Shown: positions 36,847-46,241 of the stretch, in pieces | Layout of the letters: each line of letters opens with the position of its first letter | How positions within the stretch are numbered: position 1 is the stretch's first letter | NCBI RefSeq assembly: GCF_002165375.2 | Contig: NZ_CP032134.1 | Span: 1,364,001-1,428,000 of the forward strand | Reading direction: 5' to 3' | DNA length: 64,000 bases | From: Acinetobacter chinensis | Lineage (GTDB): Bacteria > Pseudomonadota > Gammaproteobacteria > Pseudomonadales > Moraxellaceae | Program-made: the position numbers and the translations under genes | The notes under the pieces: generated by a model | The model's input: only the letters and a program-made list of their open reading frames with translations | Databases searched by the model: none | What the model was told of the DNA's origin: nothing

Positions 36847-37527
36847 TTAGAAGTTAAAACGCAGACCCGCTTTATAAGTCAGACCTTCAGCATCCCCGAA
36901 AGTATCATTATAGTATGCTACACCACCATGCCAGTAGCATGTGCCATTTCCTGTGCTGTTACTTGGACTGCCATCGTTACAGACACTTTCAGATGTTGTA
37001 TCCCATAACCATTTATATCCGACACCACCATAAACTGACAGTTCAGGTGTAAGGGAAAGCCCGACTTCAAGCCCTACAGGCAAAGACATAAAGTTGACGG
37101 TATTGTACATTTCAGGTGTTTCTGCCCATGCATATCCCACCCCGACCTGTCCAAGTACATACAGTCCCAGATAGTTGATGAAATTGATCTGTGCGCCCAT
37201 GATAAATTCGTAATAATCGGCATCAAATTCGGTATTTTTCAGCGCTTCAAACTTTCCATAAAAACCGGTCAGATGTGGGTTAATTGAAACAGCCAGGGCA
37301 ACACCATCCAGATCAATTTTAGAGCGGTCATCCAGAGTGGCTTCAAAATTTGAATATTCCGCAGATACTGAAAGTCCTAAGCCAGGAGTCTGTCTGCCTG
37401 GAAGTGACACAGCAGGAGTTGCTGAATAACTGGATTGAGCCGAAAGTGGCACAGGATTCAGTGGTTGATTTGCCATAGTGCTACTGGACAGTGCCAGTAA
37501 AGAAAATGGAATAAGAAATTTATGCAT
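36847..37527 (-). CDS. YfaZ-family outer-membrane beta-barrel protein
   Basis: From the ATG at 37527 (MHKFLIPFSLLALSSSTMA), with GGGGA upstream, 226 residues. A signal peptide (about 1-19) precedes alternating beta-strand sequence ending in a C-terminal aromatic residue (RFNF), the outer-membrane insertion signal. Sequence blocks such as GLGLSVSAEYSNFEA and LGLYVLGQVGVGYAWAE fit the YfaZ family, a putative porin. Function unknown. Confidence 0.8.
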   Translation of the reverse strand: MHKFLIPFSLLALSSSTMANQPLNPVPLSAQSSYSATPAVSLPGRQTPGLGLSVSAEYSNFEATLDDRSKIDLDGVALAVSINPHLTGFYGKFEALKNTEFDADYYEFIMGAQINFINYLGLYVLGQVGVGYAWAETPEMYNTVNFMSLPVGLEVGLSLTPELSVYGGVGYKWLWDTTSESVCNDGSPSNSTGNGTCYWHGGVAYYNDTFGDAEGLTYKAGLRFNF

Positions 37528-37580
37528 TGGATCCCCTGAATAAAATGGCATGTTTATTTTGAATAAAGTTAAATATGGAT

Positions 37581-37871
37581 TTAAAGATTAATACGGTCTA
37601 TCTGAAACACTTTGCTGTAGCAGATATAGACACGATATTCCTGTAAATCAATCCGATAGTTATATTCACGGGCAGAGCAGGACTGGTTATTTCTGTTGAT
37701 ATGAACTGAGTGCCTGATGGAGGTTTTTCCAGCTTTTTTCAGTAATGATGATTCGGAATCTCCAATACTGATAATACTGCCATTGATCCGCATGGAGTTG
37801 ACTTCAACCGCCTGTACCGATGTATTGATCATGATTGTTATGAATGAAAGTAAAAATAATTTTCCCCACAT
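37581..37871 (-). CDS. Small secreted protein, DUF2845-like
   Basis: From the ATG at 37871 the product is 96 residues with a signal peptide (MWGKLFLLSFITIMINTSVQA). The mature part holds MRINGSIISIGDSESSLLKKAGKT, which resembles the DUF2845 pattern (MRCG..liS.GDs...Vl.kCG.P), and a pair of cysteines (SCSAREYNY and YICYSKV) that could bond. It lies 53 bp upstream of the barrel gene on the same strand, so co-transcription is likely. The family assignment is tentative. Confidence 0.6.
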   Translation of the reverse strand: MWGKLFLLSFITIMINTSVQAVEVNSMRINGSIISIGDSESSLLKKAGKTSIRHSVHINRNNQSCSAREYNYRIDLQEYRVYICYSKVFQIDRINL

Positions 37872-38093
37872 AAAAAACCTGTAAATTTTTGTTTTATATA
37901 TTTTAAATGAGCAAGATGACTGCACTCAAGTTTTAAATGACAGATTTCAGTGTCAGTCCGATGTTTAAACTTAATTTTGATGAAAAAGATGCAAAGGCAG
38001 TGTAAAACAGGAAAATTTGCCAGGATTCAATGAACTGATGTTGAGTTTTTTACTATAATCGATGCAAATGTAAAACTGGATGCAGGAACGCAA

Positions 38094-38867
38094 TTGAGTA
38101 TACCGTCTGATGCAGATTTTGAACTGAGTGATGATGAAATGCATCTGTATAGCCGACAGATTCTGCTGGATGGCTGGGATATTGATGCACAGGAAAAACT
38201 TAAACTGGCAAATGTCCTGATAGTCGGCTGTGGTGGTATCGGTTGTACAGCAGCAGAATTACTGGCTCGGGCAGGTGTCGGCAAAATTACGCTGCTCGAT
38301 GCAGATACAGTTGAAATCAGTAATTTACAGAGACAGACCGCTTTCAGTTATGAGCATGTCGGGTTTTACAAAGCGGAAAAACTCGCAGAAAAACTCAGAC
38401 AGATCAATCCTTATATTCAGGTGGAAAGCCATAGCTGCCATCTGACTGAGCAAAACGCTGATCAGTTTGTTGAAAGACAGGATCTGGTGCTGGATGGGTG
38501 TGATAATTTTAGTACCCGTTACCTGGTTAACCGTATCTGTAACCGATATGCAGTTCCTTTGATCAGTGCTTCGGCTATCGGTTTTCAGGGGCAGTTACTG
38601 ATGGTGGATGCTACAACTGCGTGTTATGAATGCCTGTTTCCTAAAGAAGCCCATGACAATGAAGGATTCAGATGTGCAGATTCGGGAGTTCTTGCAACAA
38701 CACCAAATGTCATGGCAACTCTTCAGGCACATCATGCCTTACTGTATCTGGGACTGGGCAAAACACCGCTCAGACAGAAACTGTTGTTATGGGATGGGCT
38801 GAATATGAAACAGCGCATTCTTTCCTTTGAAAAAGATGAGGCTTGCAGCTGTTGTCAGGCAGGATAA
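38094..38867 (+). CDS. moeB: MoeB/ThiF-type sulfur-carrier adenylyltransferase
   Basis: 257 residues. E1-like enzymes adenylate the C-terminal Gly of MoaD or ThiS. The nucleotide motif is GCGGIGCTAAELLARAGVG near 45, followed by DADTVEISNLQRQ. GCDNFSTRYLVN is the usual active-site region. Zinc cysteines CYECLF and CSCC are present. The start is TTG at 38094, with AGGA six bases upstream; no ATG fits the family N-terminus. MoeB is more likely than ThiF by overall pattern, but the choice is not certain, and no moa genes lie nearby. Confidence 0.87.
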   Translation: MSIPSDADFELSDDEMHLYSRQILLDGWDIDAQEKLKLANVLIVGCGGIGCTAAELLARAGVGKITLLDADTVEISNLQRQTAFSYEHVGFYKAEKLAEKLRQINPYIQVESHSCHLTEQNADQFVERQDLVLDGCDNFSTRYLVNRICNRYAVPLISASAIGFQGQLLMVDATTACYECLFPKEAHDNEGFRCADSGVLATTPNVMATLQAHHALLYLGLGKTPLRQKLLLWDGLNMKQRILSFEKDEACSCCQAG

Positions 38868-38897
38868 TGCCTCTGAGCAGCTTTTTTTGCTAAACTT

Positions 38898-40217
38898 GTG
38901 AAAATTTTAAGATACAACGATATTATGAAAAACAATATTTGGCTGGACGGCTTGCGGTCGGTTGCCCGTGTTGGGGAAACGGCAGTCATTGCTGCAAAAG
39001 CAGGTATTAAATATGCCACAGAGAAACCCAGCAACGCAAAACTGATGCGTGAGACTTTTGAGTCCCTGGGATCTACCTATATCAAACTTGGGCAGTTTAT
39101 TGCCAGCACGCCATCCCTGTTTCCTCGCGAATATGTAGAAGAATTTCAGGGATGCCTGGATCAGACGCCAACTTTGCCTTTCAGCTATGTGCAGGGTGTG
39201 CTGGCTTCTGAGTTTGCAGGGCGTGATCTGGGTGAAATTTTTGCATCCATTGATGAAAAGCCACTGGCTTCAGCTTCTATTGCTCAGGTTCATGCAGCCC
39301 GACTGGTCACAGGTGAAGATGTGGTGATCAAAGTGCAGAAACCAGGGGTGGAAACGATTCTCTACACTGACCTGAATGTTCTGCACTGGGCAACAAAACT
39401 GCTGGAACGTGCTGTTCCTAAAGTTAAATTTGCATCACTTGCCGATATTGTGGAAGAAATCAAAACGCGTATGGTGCGTGAAGTGGATTTCATTGAGGAA
39501 GCACAGAATCTGGATGATTTTGTGAATTATCTGAATGTTTCTCAGAATACAGCAGCAACTGCGCCAAAGGTTTATCACCAGCATTCAACCCGCCGTGTAC
39601 TGACCATGCAGCGTCTGTATGGTGTACCACTGACAGATTTTGAAGTGGTCAAAAAAGTGTCTAAAGATCCGTCTCAGGTTCTGATTACAGCAATGAACAC
39701 ATGGTTTGGCAGCTTAATGCTCTGTAAATCATTTCACGCTGATCTGCATGCCGGCAACCTGATGCTGCTTGAAGATGGTCGTGTTGGATTTATTGATTTT
39801 GGAATTGTTGGACAGCTGAAACCTGAGGTATGGCAGGCATGTATGGCATTTATGGATGCTTTACAGCGGACTGATTATACAGCTATGGCTGAAAATATGC
39901 TGCACATGGGGGCAACCAGTCAGAAGATTGATACCAAAGTTCTGGCAGAAGATCTGGAAAGGCTGTTCAGTGGAGTGCTGATGGCTGATCCTCAGCAAAT
40001 TCTGTCTTCAAACCCAGCTGATCTGAATGACATCATGATGGATATGGTGGGTGTTGGTGAGCGTCATGGTATCCGTTTCCCGCGTGACTTTGCTTTACTG
40101 TTTAAACAGATGCTTTATTTCGACCGTTTTATGCGCATTCTGGCACCATATACAGATATCTATGCAGACCAGCGTTTACAGATGGTACAGAACAGTCTTC
40201 CTGGGCTGAAGCATTAA
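38898..40217 (+). CDS. ABC1/AarF (UbiB-like) atypical kinase
   Basis: 439 residues, shorter than UbiB (about 545) and lacking its C-terminal transmembrane helices. KxGQ motif in YIKLGQFIAS (near 65), VVIKVQKPG lysine, FHADLHAGNLML (catalytic Asp) and IDFGIVG (metal Asp) are all present. These kinase-like ATPases are linked to ubiquinone biosynthesis and lipid handling. The GTG at 38898 starts the frame; an ATG nine codons later is an alternative. It follows moeB by 30 bp. Confidence 0.9.
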   Translation: MKILRYNDIMKNNIWLDGLRSVARVGETAVIAAKAGIKYATEKPSNAKLMRETFESLGSTYIKLGQFIASTPSLFPREYVEEFQGCLDQTPTLPFSYVQGVLASEFAGRDLGEIFASIDEKPLASASIAQVHAARLVTGEDVVIKVQKPGVETILYTDLNVLHWATKLLERAVPKVKFASLADIVEEIKTRMVREVDFIEEAQNLDDFVNYLNVSQNTAATAPKVYHQHSTRRVLTMQRLYGVPLTDFEVVKKVSKDPSQVLITAMNTWFGSLMLCKSFHADLHAGNLMLLEDGRVGFIDFGIVGQLKPEVWQACMAFMDALQRTDYTAMAENMLHMGATSQKIDTKVLAEDLERLFSGVLMADPQQILSSNPADLNDIMMDMVGVGERHGIRFPRDFALLFKQMLYFDRFMRILAPYTDIYADQRLQMVQNSLPGLKH

Positions 40218-40319
40218 GTCATTCCGTATTTATATATAATGATCAGCAGGGTTATCCCTGCTGTATTTCTTTCATTAAAATGCGGAATATTCAAATGAAA
40301 GATTCTGATAGGGCAAAAC

Positions 40320-40700
40320 ATGGATTCAATTCTTATTGAAGGTTTAAAAGTTGAGACAGTGATTGGCTGTTTTGACTGGGAACGACAGATTATTCAGCCT
40401 TTGATGCTGGATCTGACGGTCAATACCTGTCTGAAAAATGCGGCAGAGTCTGATCTGTTGAACGATACACTGAATTATGCAGAAATCTGTGAGCTGTCGG
40501 CTCAGGTTATCCAGCAGGCACAGCCAGAATTGATTGAACATGCAGCACACCTTGTATTAAAGGTTCTTTTTACTACCTTTCCTGCTGTTGAATCCATTAT
40601 CATAACCATCCGTAAGCCTGCCATTATCGCGCAAGCAAATTCTGTAGGAATTCGTCTTGAACGCCACCGAAACGATTTTCGCCCTAGCTCTGGCGAGTAA
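40320..40700 (+). CDS. folB: Dihydroneopterin aldolase
   Basis: 126 residues. FolB cleaves dihydroneopterin to 6-hydroxymethyldihydropterin and glycolaldehyde in folate synthesis. Family pattern: MDSILIEGLKVETVIGCFDWERQIIQPLMLDLTVNT split over 1-36, DTLNYAEICE, the LIEHAAHLVLKVLF stretch, and the IRKPAIIAQANSVGIRLER end. It overlaps the next gene by 44 bp. Confidence 0.93.
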   Translation: MDSILIEGLKVETVIGCFDWERQIIQPLMLDLTVNTCLKNAAESDLLNDTLNYAEICELSAQVIQQAQPELIEHAAHLVLKVLFTTFPAVESIIITIRKPAIIAQANSVGIRLERHRNDFRPSSGE

Positions 40701-41097
40701 TTGCAATTCACAACCTAATTTTCAGAAAACATTTGCACAGATTCAGCGTATGGGCACATCCGTATTTTCAGCTGTATATCTGATTCCCTGTCGGGATGGC
40801 ATCGGTGCAGATTACTGGAATGCTGCCTGTCTGCTGAAAAGTCAGTTAACGGTAGATGAAATGACTGCCATTCTGAAAAAAATGGAAGCAGATTCTGGGC
40901 GGGTGCGTCCATCGCATCATATTTCACTGGATATTGATCTGATTGCCTGGGGGGCGGATTTAACTGCCATGACGTTTAATCCTAAAAAACTTCCCCTGGC
41001 GCTGGATGTCAAAATCCCAATGATGGAGATCTGGCAGGATGATCAGTTCAGACATGCTGAACATGATTTTCCACAGGTTTCATTGAACATTCAGTGA
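40657..41097 (+). CDS. folK: Divergent FolK-like pterin pyrophosphokinase
   Basis: 146 residues, starting with TTG at 40657, AGGAA six bases upstream, inside folB in another frame. FolK is about 160 residues. The Asp pair that binds Mg is visible (SLDIDLIAWG matches LDLDI), as is E-x(4)-GRVR. The N-terminal GSN reads ASN, and the PR before the Asp motif reads HH. The C-terminus is short. It is either a degenerate working FolK or a paralogue. The pathway link to folB is strong. Confidence 0.75.
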   Translation: MNATETIFALALASNCNSQPNFQKTFAQIQRMGTSVFSAVYLIPCRDGIGADYWNAACLLKSQLTVDEMTAILKKMEADSGRVRPSHHISLDIDLIAWGADLTAMTFNPKKLPLALDVKIPMMEIWQDDQFRHAEHDFPQVSLNIQ

Positions 41098-41109
41098 GAA
41101 ATAAATTGA

Positions 41110-41628
41110 ATGGTCAGAACCTTATTTTACAGTGTGGTTTCAACAGTCATATTTCTCTCTGGATGCGGCACTACAAATACTGGGTTGGGAAATATCCAGT
41201 TTAGGGGGCAGGCAAATCAGCCTGAACAGAAAATCAAGATACAGGAACAACAGTTACAGCAGGCGGTCTATGCCTATACTCAAACGACTGCGCAATACGA
41301 CTTTGCACTGACTGACCTGAATGCAGATGCTGTGGATGACGCTGCAGTTCTATTGAAAGGTATGGACTGGTGTGGTTCAGGTGGATGTACATTGCTGATA
41401 TTTAAAGGAACGGCTTTGGGCTTTGACTTGGTCAGTAAAACGACTTTGGTGAATACACCTGTTGATGTTTCAGATAAACCTATCAATGGATGGAAGTCGC
41501 TGAGTGTTTACAGTAAAGGTACAGGGAATGTCCTGTTAAAATTTGATGGACACACCTATCCAGGAAATCCATCCATGATTCAGCAGAATAAAGAACAGTC
41601 CGACTTACAGATTCTGATTAAAGATTAA
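41110..41628 (+). CDS. Putative lipoprotein
   Basis: 172 residues with a lipobox LSGC (C19) after a hydrophobic N-terminus. The mature region has YDFALTDLNADAVDDAAVLLKG, reminiscent of FG-GAP or Ca-binding-like acidic loops, and a possible disulfide (DWCGSGGCTLLIF). No known function. It follows folK by 12 bp and is the last gene before the kdp regulatory region. Confidence 0.75.
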   Translation: MVRTLFYSVVSTVIFLSGCGTTNTGLGNIQFRGQANQPEQKIKIQEQQLQQAVYAYTQTTAQYDFALTDLNADAVDDAAVLLKGMDWCGSGGCTLLIFKGTALGFDLVSKTTLVNTPVDVSDKPINGWKSLSVYSKGTGNVLLKFDGHTYPGNPSMIQQNKEQSDLQILIKD

Positions 41629-41636
41629 AATAAAAA

Positions 41637-41688
41637 ATTTACGGCATATTTACGGCAATCCAGTTTTCCCGCATAGAGAGTTTACGCC
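41637..41688 (+). promoter_or_regulatory. Phased TTTACGGC repeats upstream of kdp, candidate KdpE site
   Basis: ATTTACGGCA occurs at 41637-41646 and 41648-41657, a period of 11 bp. A third partial copy TTTACGCC is at 41681-41688, 32 bp (three turns) after the second. Tandem half-sites of this period are typical for OmpR-family regulators such as KdpE, encoded at the end of this operon. Promoter boxes were not clear. Confidence 0.55.
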
Positions 41689-41740
41689 TGTCTTTTTCAT
41701 ACTTGCATGTGGAATATCTCCGATGTAAAGGATAAAAAAG

Positions 41741-41884
41741 ATGTCTGCTGAATTACAAGCGCATCAATTGCTGATACAGCATCAATCATGCTTAATTACG
41801 CTTAAAACAAATAATACAGATCAGGTTGTCTATAACCTGAATGTCCTGAATACACCTTCATTGTGTGAGGTGCATCATGACTGA
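41741..41884 (+). CDS. Small ORF overlapping kdpA start (47 aa)
   Basis: An ATG with AAAGGA eight bases upstream (41727-41732) opens 47 codons (MSAELQAHQLLIQHQ...EVHHD). Its stop lies eight bases into kdpA, so the two overlap (ATGACTGA) and may be coupled. It occupies the position of kdpF, but KdpF is about 29 hydrophobic residues, and this product is soluble, with no transmembrane stretch. It could be a regulatory leader or a novel small subunit, or just a coupling device. No homologue is known to me. Confidence 0.55.
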   Translation: MSAELQAHQLLIQHQSCLITLKTNNTDQVVYNLNVLNTPSLCEVHHD

Positions 41885-43580
41885 AATGATACTGCTCCTG
41901 ACAGTAGTCATAGTGCTTGCTGTTCCATTGGGGAAATATCTTGCTGCCGTCATGCAGAACAGACCCATGAAAACAGATCTGCTGTTCAGCTGGTTTGAAA
42001 AGCCGTTATATGCCTTACTTGGAACTGATCCCTCACGAGGAATGAATGCCAGAACTTATGCCTTAAGTTTTGCTGTCAGCTGTGTATTTCTGGGACTGGT
42101 GACCTGGCTACTGTTTATGGTTCAGGCAGCATTACCCCTCAATCCCAATAATGCACCCAATATGTCATGGGATCTGGCACTGCACACCATGATCTCGTTT
42201 CTGACCAACACCAACCAGCAGCATTATTCAGGTCAGGCTCAACTTTCCTATCTGTCACAGATGGTCGGGATAGTCGGTATGCAGGTGATTACCCCAATGA
42301 TGGGACTGGCAATGGTGGTGGCTACAGTCCGTGCGCTGTTTTATAAACCAGAACCGCAGTCTGCTGAGAAAAAAAGCCTGAGTGAAATTAATGTCGGAAA
42401 CTACTGGGCTGATGTCATCCGTCCAACCTTCCGTTTCTTACTGCCACTTTGCCTGGTATGGTCAGTGCTGTTGGCAGGTCAGGGTGTACCATCCACTTTT
42501 CAGGGCGGTCCTGAAGTACAGGTACTTGAACCGACTTCAGAAATGCAGACACAGAAAATACCTTTAGGTCCGGTTGCTTCCATGGTTGCCATAAAACAGC
42601 TTGGCAGTAATGGTGGCGGCTGGTATGGACCGAACAGTACTGTTCCGCTGGAAAATCCAACCCCATTATCCAATTTCCTGGAAATGATGGCGATTTTACT
42701 GATTCCAGTCAGTGTGATTTTCATGCTTGGTTTTTTCACACGGCGTGCAAAATTTGCAGGACTGGTGTTTGGTTCCATGCTGTTTATGTCTGTAGTTTCT
42801 GCAACAGCAGCGATCTGGTCAGAAAGTCTTTCATCTACTGCAAATCAGCTGTCCTCAATGGAAGGAAAAGAAGTCCGTTTTGGTGAATCATCTTCTGCAC
42901 TGTGGGCAGCGGTAACCACTCAGGTCAACAACGGCTCTGTGGGCATGATGCACGATTCATCTGCACCGCTGACGGGACTTGTGAGCCTGTCAGACATGAT
43001 GATCAATGCTATCTGGGGTGGTGTGGGTTGTGGGTTACAGCAGTTTCTGGTGTATCTGTTCCTGGCGGTATTTATTGCAGGATTAATGACAGGACGAACA
43101 CCTGAAATTTTTGGGCGGAAAATTGAAGCTGCCGAAATTAAACTGCTAGCGGTACTGATTTTACTTCAGCCATTGGTGATTCTGGGCTTTACAGCAATTA
43201 CACTGGCTGTTCCGTCCCTGACAGGAAACAGTAATCCAGGTTATCACGGAATCAGTCAGGTACTGTACGAATATGTTTCTGCCTATGCCAATAACGGTTC
43301 AGGGTTTGAGGGACTGGCGGATAACACCATCTGGTGGAATGTCAGCTGTTCGGCGGCATTACTGCTGGGACGTTTCCCTGCACTGATTATTCCGCTGTTC
43401 ATCGCCGCACGACTGGCAACTAAAAGACAGGCACCTGAAAGTTCAGGCAGTCTGAAAATTGAAACTCCAACCTTTGCTCTGACACTGATTGCCATTGTAG
43501 TCATGCTGACATTACTTCAGTTCATGCCTGTGCTGGTTCTCGGTCCAATTGCAGATCACTTGTTGCTTGTTCAGGGTTAA
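41877..43580 (+). CDS. kdpA: K+-transporting ATPase subunit A KdpA
   Basis: 567 residues from the ATG at 41877 (MTEMILLL); an in-frame GTG four codons earlier is not needed. KdpA selects and channels K+. Selectivity-filter-like loops are visible: TNTNQQHYSGQ, GSNGGGWYGPNS and YANNGSGFEG. About ten transmembrane helices. Eleven bp precede kdpB. Confidence 0.95.
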   Translation: MTEMILLLTVVIVLAVPLGKYLAAVMQNRPMKTDLLFSWFEKPLYALLGTDPSRGMNARTYALSFAVSCVFLGLVTWLLFMVQAALPLNPNNAPNMSWDLALHTMISFLTNTNQQHYSGQAQLSYLSQMVGIVGMQVITPMMGLAMVVATVRALFYKPEPQSAEKKSLSEINVGNYWADVIRPTFRFLLPLCLVWSVLLAGQGVPSTFQGGPEVQVLEPTSEMQTQKIPLGPVASMVAIKQLGSNGGGWYGPNSTVPLENPTPLSNFLEMMAILLIPVSVIFMLGFFTRRAKFAGLVFGSMLFMSVVSATAAIWSESLSSTANQLSSMEGKEVRFGESSSALWAAVTTQVNNGSVGMMHDSSAPLTGLVSLSDMMINAIWGGVGCGLQQFLVYLFLAVFIAGLMTGRTPEIFGRKIEAAEIKLLAVLILLQPLVILGFTAITLAVPSLTGNSNPGYHGISQVLYEYVSAYANNGSGFEGLADNTIWWNVSCSAALLLGRFPALIIPLFIAARLATKRQAPESSGSLKIETPTFALTLIAIVVMLTLLQFMPVLVLGPIADHLLLVQG

Positions 43581-43591
43581 GGAGCAGAAAA

Positions 43592-45613
43592 ATGAATAAA
43601 CAGATCCGTTCAGAAAATACCTCTGCATTTTTACAGCCTGAAGCCTGGAAAAATGCCTGTATTAAATTATTGCCCCAGCATGCGTTCAAAAATCCCGTAA
43701 TGGCGATAGTATGGTTGGGTACGCTGATTACATTTTTCAGCACATTGATGGGCGCGGTAAATTTACTGTTTGGACTGTCAGTGACACTGATTCTGTTCAT
43801 TACCGTACTGTTTGCCAATTATGCAGAAGCTGTTGCTGAAGCCAAAGGTCGGGGACAGGCATCTTCACTGCGTGCAGCCCGTCAGAATCTGACTGCCCGA
43901 AGACTTTCATCAGTTCATGATACTCAGGCTGTTCAGATTGCAGCAACAGATCTGAAAAAGAATGATCTGATCGAAGTCCGTGCTGGGGAAATTATTCCGT
44001 CCGATGGTGAAATCATTGAGGGTTTTGCTACCATCAATGAAGCAGCAGTGACAGGTGAATCTGCACCTGTTTTACGTGAGGCTGGTACTGATCACTCTGG
44101 GGTGATAGGAGGGACAAAAGTTCTGACAGACCGCATTGTGGTTCAGGTCACAGCAGAAGCAGGGAACAGTTTTCTGGATCGTATGATTGCACTGGTGGAA
44201 GGTTCAAACCGTCAGAAAACACCCAATGAAATTGCACTGGGAATCCTGCTGACCGTAATGACAGTGACTTTTATACTGGTGGTTGTGACCTTACCGTTTA
44301 TCAGCCACTTTCTAGGTATCCGCATTGATCCCGTCTTACTGGTTGCTTTGCTGGTCTGTCTGATTCCGACAACGATTGGTGGTTTATTGCCTGCAATTGG
44401 TATTGCTGGTATGAACAGGGCTTTAAAAGCCAATGTTATTGCAAAATCAGGTAAGGCAGTGGAGGTGGCTGGGGACGTTGATGTGTTGCTGCTGGATAAA
44501 ACAGGCACGATTACCTATGGTGACCGCCAGGCAACAGCATTTTATCCGGTTGCAGGAGTATCTGAATCTGAGCTTCGTCAGGCAGCGGTCATGACTTCAC
44601 TGGCAGACCCGACACCTGAAGGGAAATCTATTGTTGCTTTGGCGAAAGAGCTTGGAGATCGTATAAATGAGCCTGTAAATGCTGAATTTATTGCCTTTAA
44701 TGCTGCAACACGGATTTCAGGGGTAAATCTTCAGGAAGGACAGCAGATCCGTAAAGGGGCGATGGATGCCATTCTTAAATTTGTCGGTCAGAAAGAAGAT
44801 CATACTGAGCTGATAACCCGTGTGGAACAGGTCGCATCAAAAGGTGCAACTCCGCTGGTTGTGGCAAGAAATCAGACTTTACTGGGTGTGATAGAACTGT
44901 CCGATGTGATTAAACACGGTATTAAGGAAAAGTTTGCCCGTTTACGTGAAATGGGTATTAAAACAGTCATGGTGACAGGTGATAACCCATTAACCGCTGC
45001 GGCAATTGCTGCTGAAGCAGGTGTTGATGATTATATTGCTGAAGCAAAACCTGAAGACAAACTCGAATGTATCCGTAAAGAGCAGCAAAGTGGGCATCTG
45101 GTTGCCATGGTGGGTGATGGTACCAATGATGCACCGGCACTTGCACAGGCAGATATCGGACTGGCAATGAACTCAGGCACCCAGGCTGCTAAAGAAGCGG
45201 GCAATATGGTGGATCTGGATTCTGATCCAACCAAACTGCTGGCGGTTGTGGAAATTGGGAAACAGCAGCTGATTACCCGTGGCGCATTAACCACTTTTTC
45301 CCTGGCAAATGACATTTCAAAATACTTTGCCATTTTACCTGCCTTGTTTGTGGTGGCGATTCCAGAAATGCAGGTGTTGAATGTGATGCAGCTGGGCAGT
45401 TCACAGAGTGCAGTTCTGTCTGCACTGATATTCAATGCCATTGTGATTCCTTTACTTATTCCAGTTGCACTGCGAGGTGTGAAATTTAAACCCTCCACAT
45501 CAACTCAGCTGCTCAGAAAAAATATGCTGATCTATGGTGTCGGCGGTGTGATTTTACCGTTCATAGCCATTAAAGCCATTGATATGGTGATTACTCAGAT
45601 TATGTCTGTATAA
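43592..45613 (+). CDS. kdpB: K+-transporting ATPase subunit B KdpB (P-type ATPase)
   Basis: 673 residues. It hydrolyses ATP to energise K+ uptake through KdpA. The phosphorylation site is D302 in LLDKTGTITYG (E. coli D307). TGES (actuator loop, NEAAVTGESAPVL), KGAMDAI and MVGDGTNDAPALAQAD are present. Seven transmembrane helices are expected. The TGES serine is the target of inhibitory phosphorylation in E. coli. Confidence 0.97.
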   Translation: MNKQIRSENTSAFLQPEAWKNACIKLLPQHAFKNPVMAIVWLGTLITFFSTLMGAVNLLFGLSVTLILFITVLFANYAEAVAEAKGRGQASSLRAARQNLTARRLSSVHDTQAVQIAATDLKKNDLIEVRAGEIIPSDGEIIEGFATINEAAVTGESAPVLREAGTDHSGVIGGTKVLTDRIVVQVTAEAGNSFLDRMIALVEGSNRQKTPNEIALGILLTVMTVTFILVVVTLPFISHFLGIRIDPVLLVALLVCLIPTTIGGLLPAIGIAGMNRALKANVIAKSGKAVEVAGDVDVLLLDKTGTITYGDRQATAFYPVAGVSESELRQAAVMTSLADPTPEGKSIVALAKELGDRINEPVNAEFIAFNAATRISGVNLQEGQQIRKGAMDAILKFVGQKEDHTELITRVEQVASKGATPLVVARNQTLLGVIELSDVIKHGIKEKFARLREMGIKTVMVTGDNPLTAAAIAAEAGVDDYIAEAKPEDKLECIRKEQQSGHLVAMVGDGTNDAPALAQADIGLAMNSGTQAAKEAGNMVDLDSDPTKLLAVVEIGKQQLITRGALTTFSLANDISKYFAILPALFVVAIPEMQVLNVMQLGSSQSAVLSALIFNAIVIPLLIPVALRGVKFKPSTSTQLLRKNMLIYGVGGVILPFIAIKAIDMVITQIMSV

Positions 45614-45629
45614 ATACAGGAGCAGACAC

Positions 45630-46241
45630 ATGAATATACAGAATGTACAGACCGTTGAAACAGGTGCTCTGGGTACAGTTGTCAGAGCATCGCTGGGATT
45701 GACAGTGATCAGCCTGGGAATCTGTGGTTTTTTATACAGTGCTGTTGCCACGGGTGCAGGACAGTTGATTTTTCCACATCAGGCAAATGGCAGTCTGATC
45801 GTGCAGAATGAACAGATTGTAGGTTCTGAGCTGATTGCACAGCCTTTTCAGGGAATGGAGTATTTTCATTCACGTCCATCAGCTTCAGCTTATGATCCAA
45901 TGGCTGCAGCAGGAAGTAATATGGCACGAACCAATCCAGAACTGCAAAAGACCATTCAGCAGCGTGTTGCAGAGCAGGCAACTTTAAATGTCGTGTCACC
46001 GCATCAGATTCCTAAGGATCTGGTCACCGCATCGGGTAGCGGACTGGATCCTGAAATCAGTGTGCAGGCTGCAATGATTCAGGCAAAAAGAATTGCTGCC
46101 AGACGCAATGTTTCGGAGCAGGATATTCTGACTTTGATTGCTCAGCATACACGGTATCCAACGGCTGGGTTGCTGGGCACTGCGCGGATCAATGTACTGA
46201 AACTGAATCTGTTGCTTGATCAGCAGTATGGCAAAGTCTAG
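45630..46241 (+). CDS. kdpC: K+-transporting ATPase subunit C KdpC
   Basis: 203 residues with one N-terminal transmembrane helix (about 18-42) and a periplasmic domain. Family blocks include YFHSRPSASAYDPMAAAGSNMARTNP split over 70-98 and SGSGLDPEISVQAAMIQAKRIA near 130. It stabilises the KdpAB complex. 120 bp follow before kdpD. Confidence 0.95.
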   Translation: MNIQNVQTVETGALGTVVRASLGLTVISLGICGFLYSAVATGAGQLIFPHQANGSLIVQNEQIVGSELIAQPFQGMEYFHSRPSASAYDPMAAAGSNMARTNPELQKTIQQRVAEQATLNVVSPHQIPKDLVTASGSGLDPEISVQAAMIQAKRIAARRNVSEQDILTLIAQHTRYPTAGLLGTARINVLKLNLLLDQQYGKV

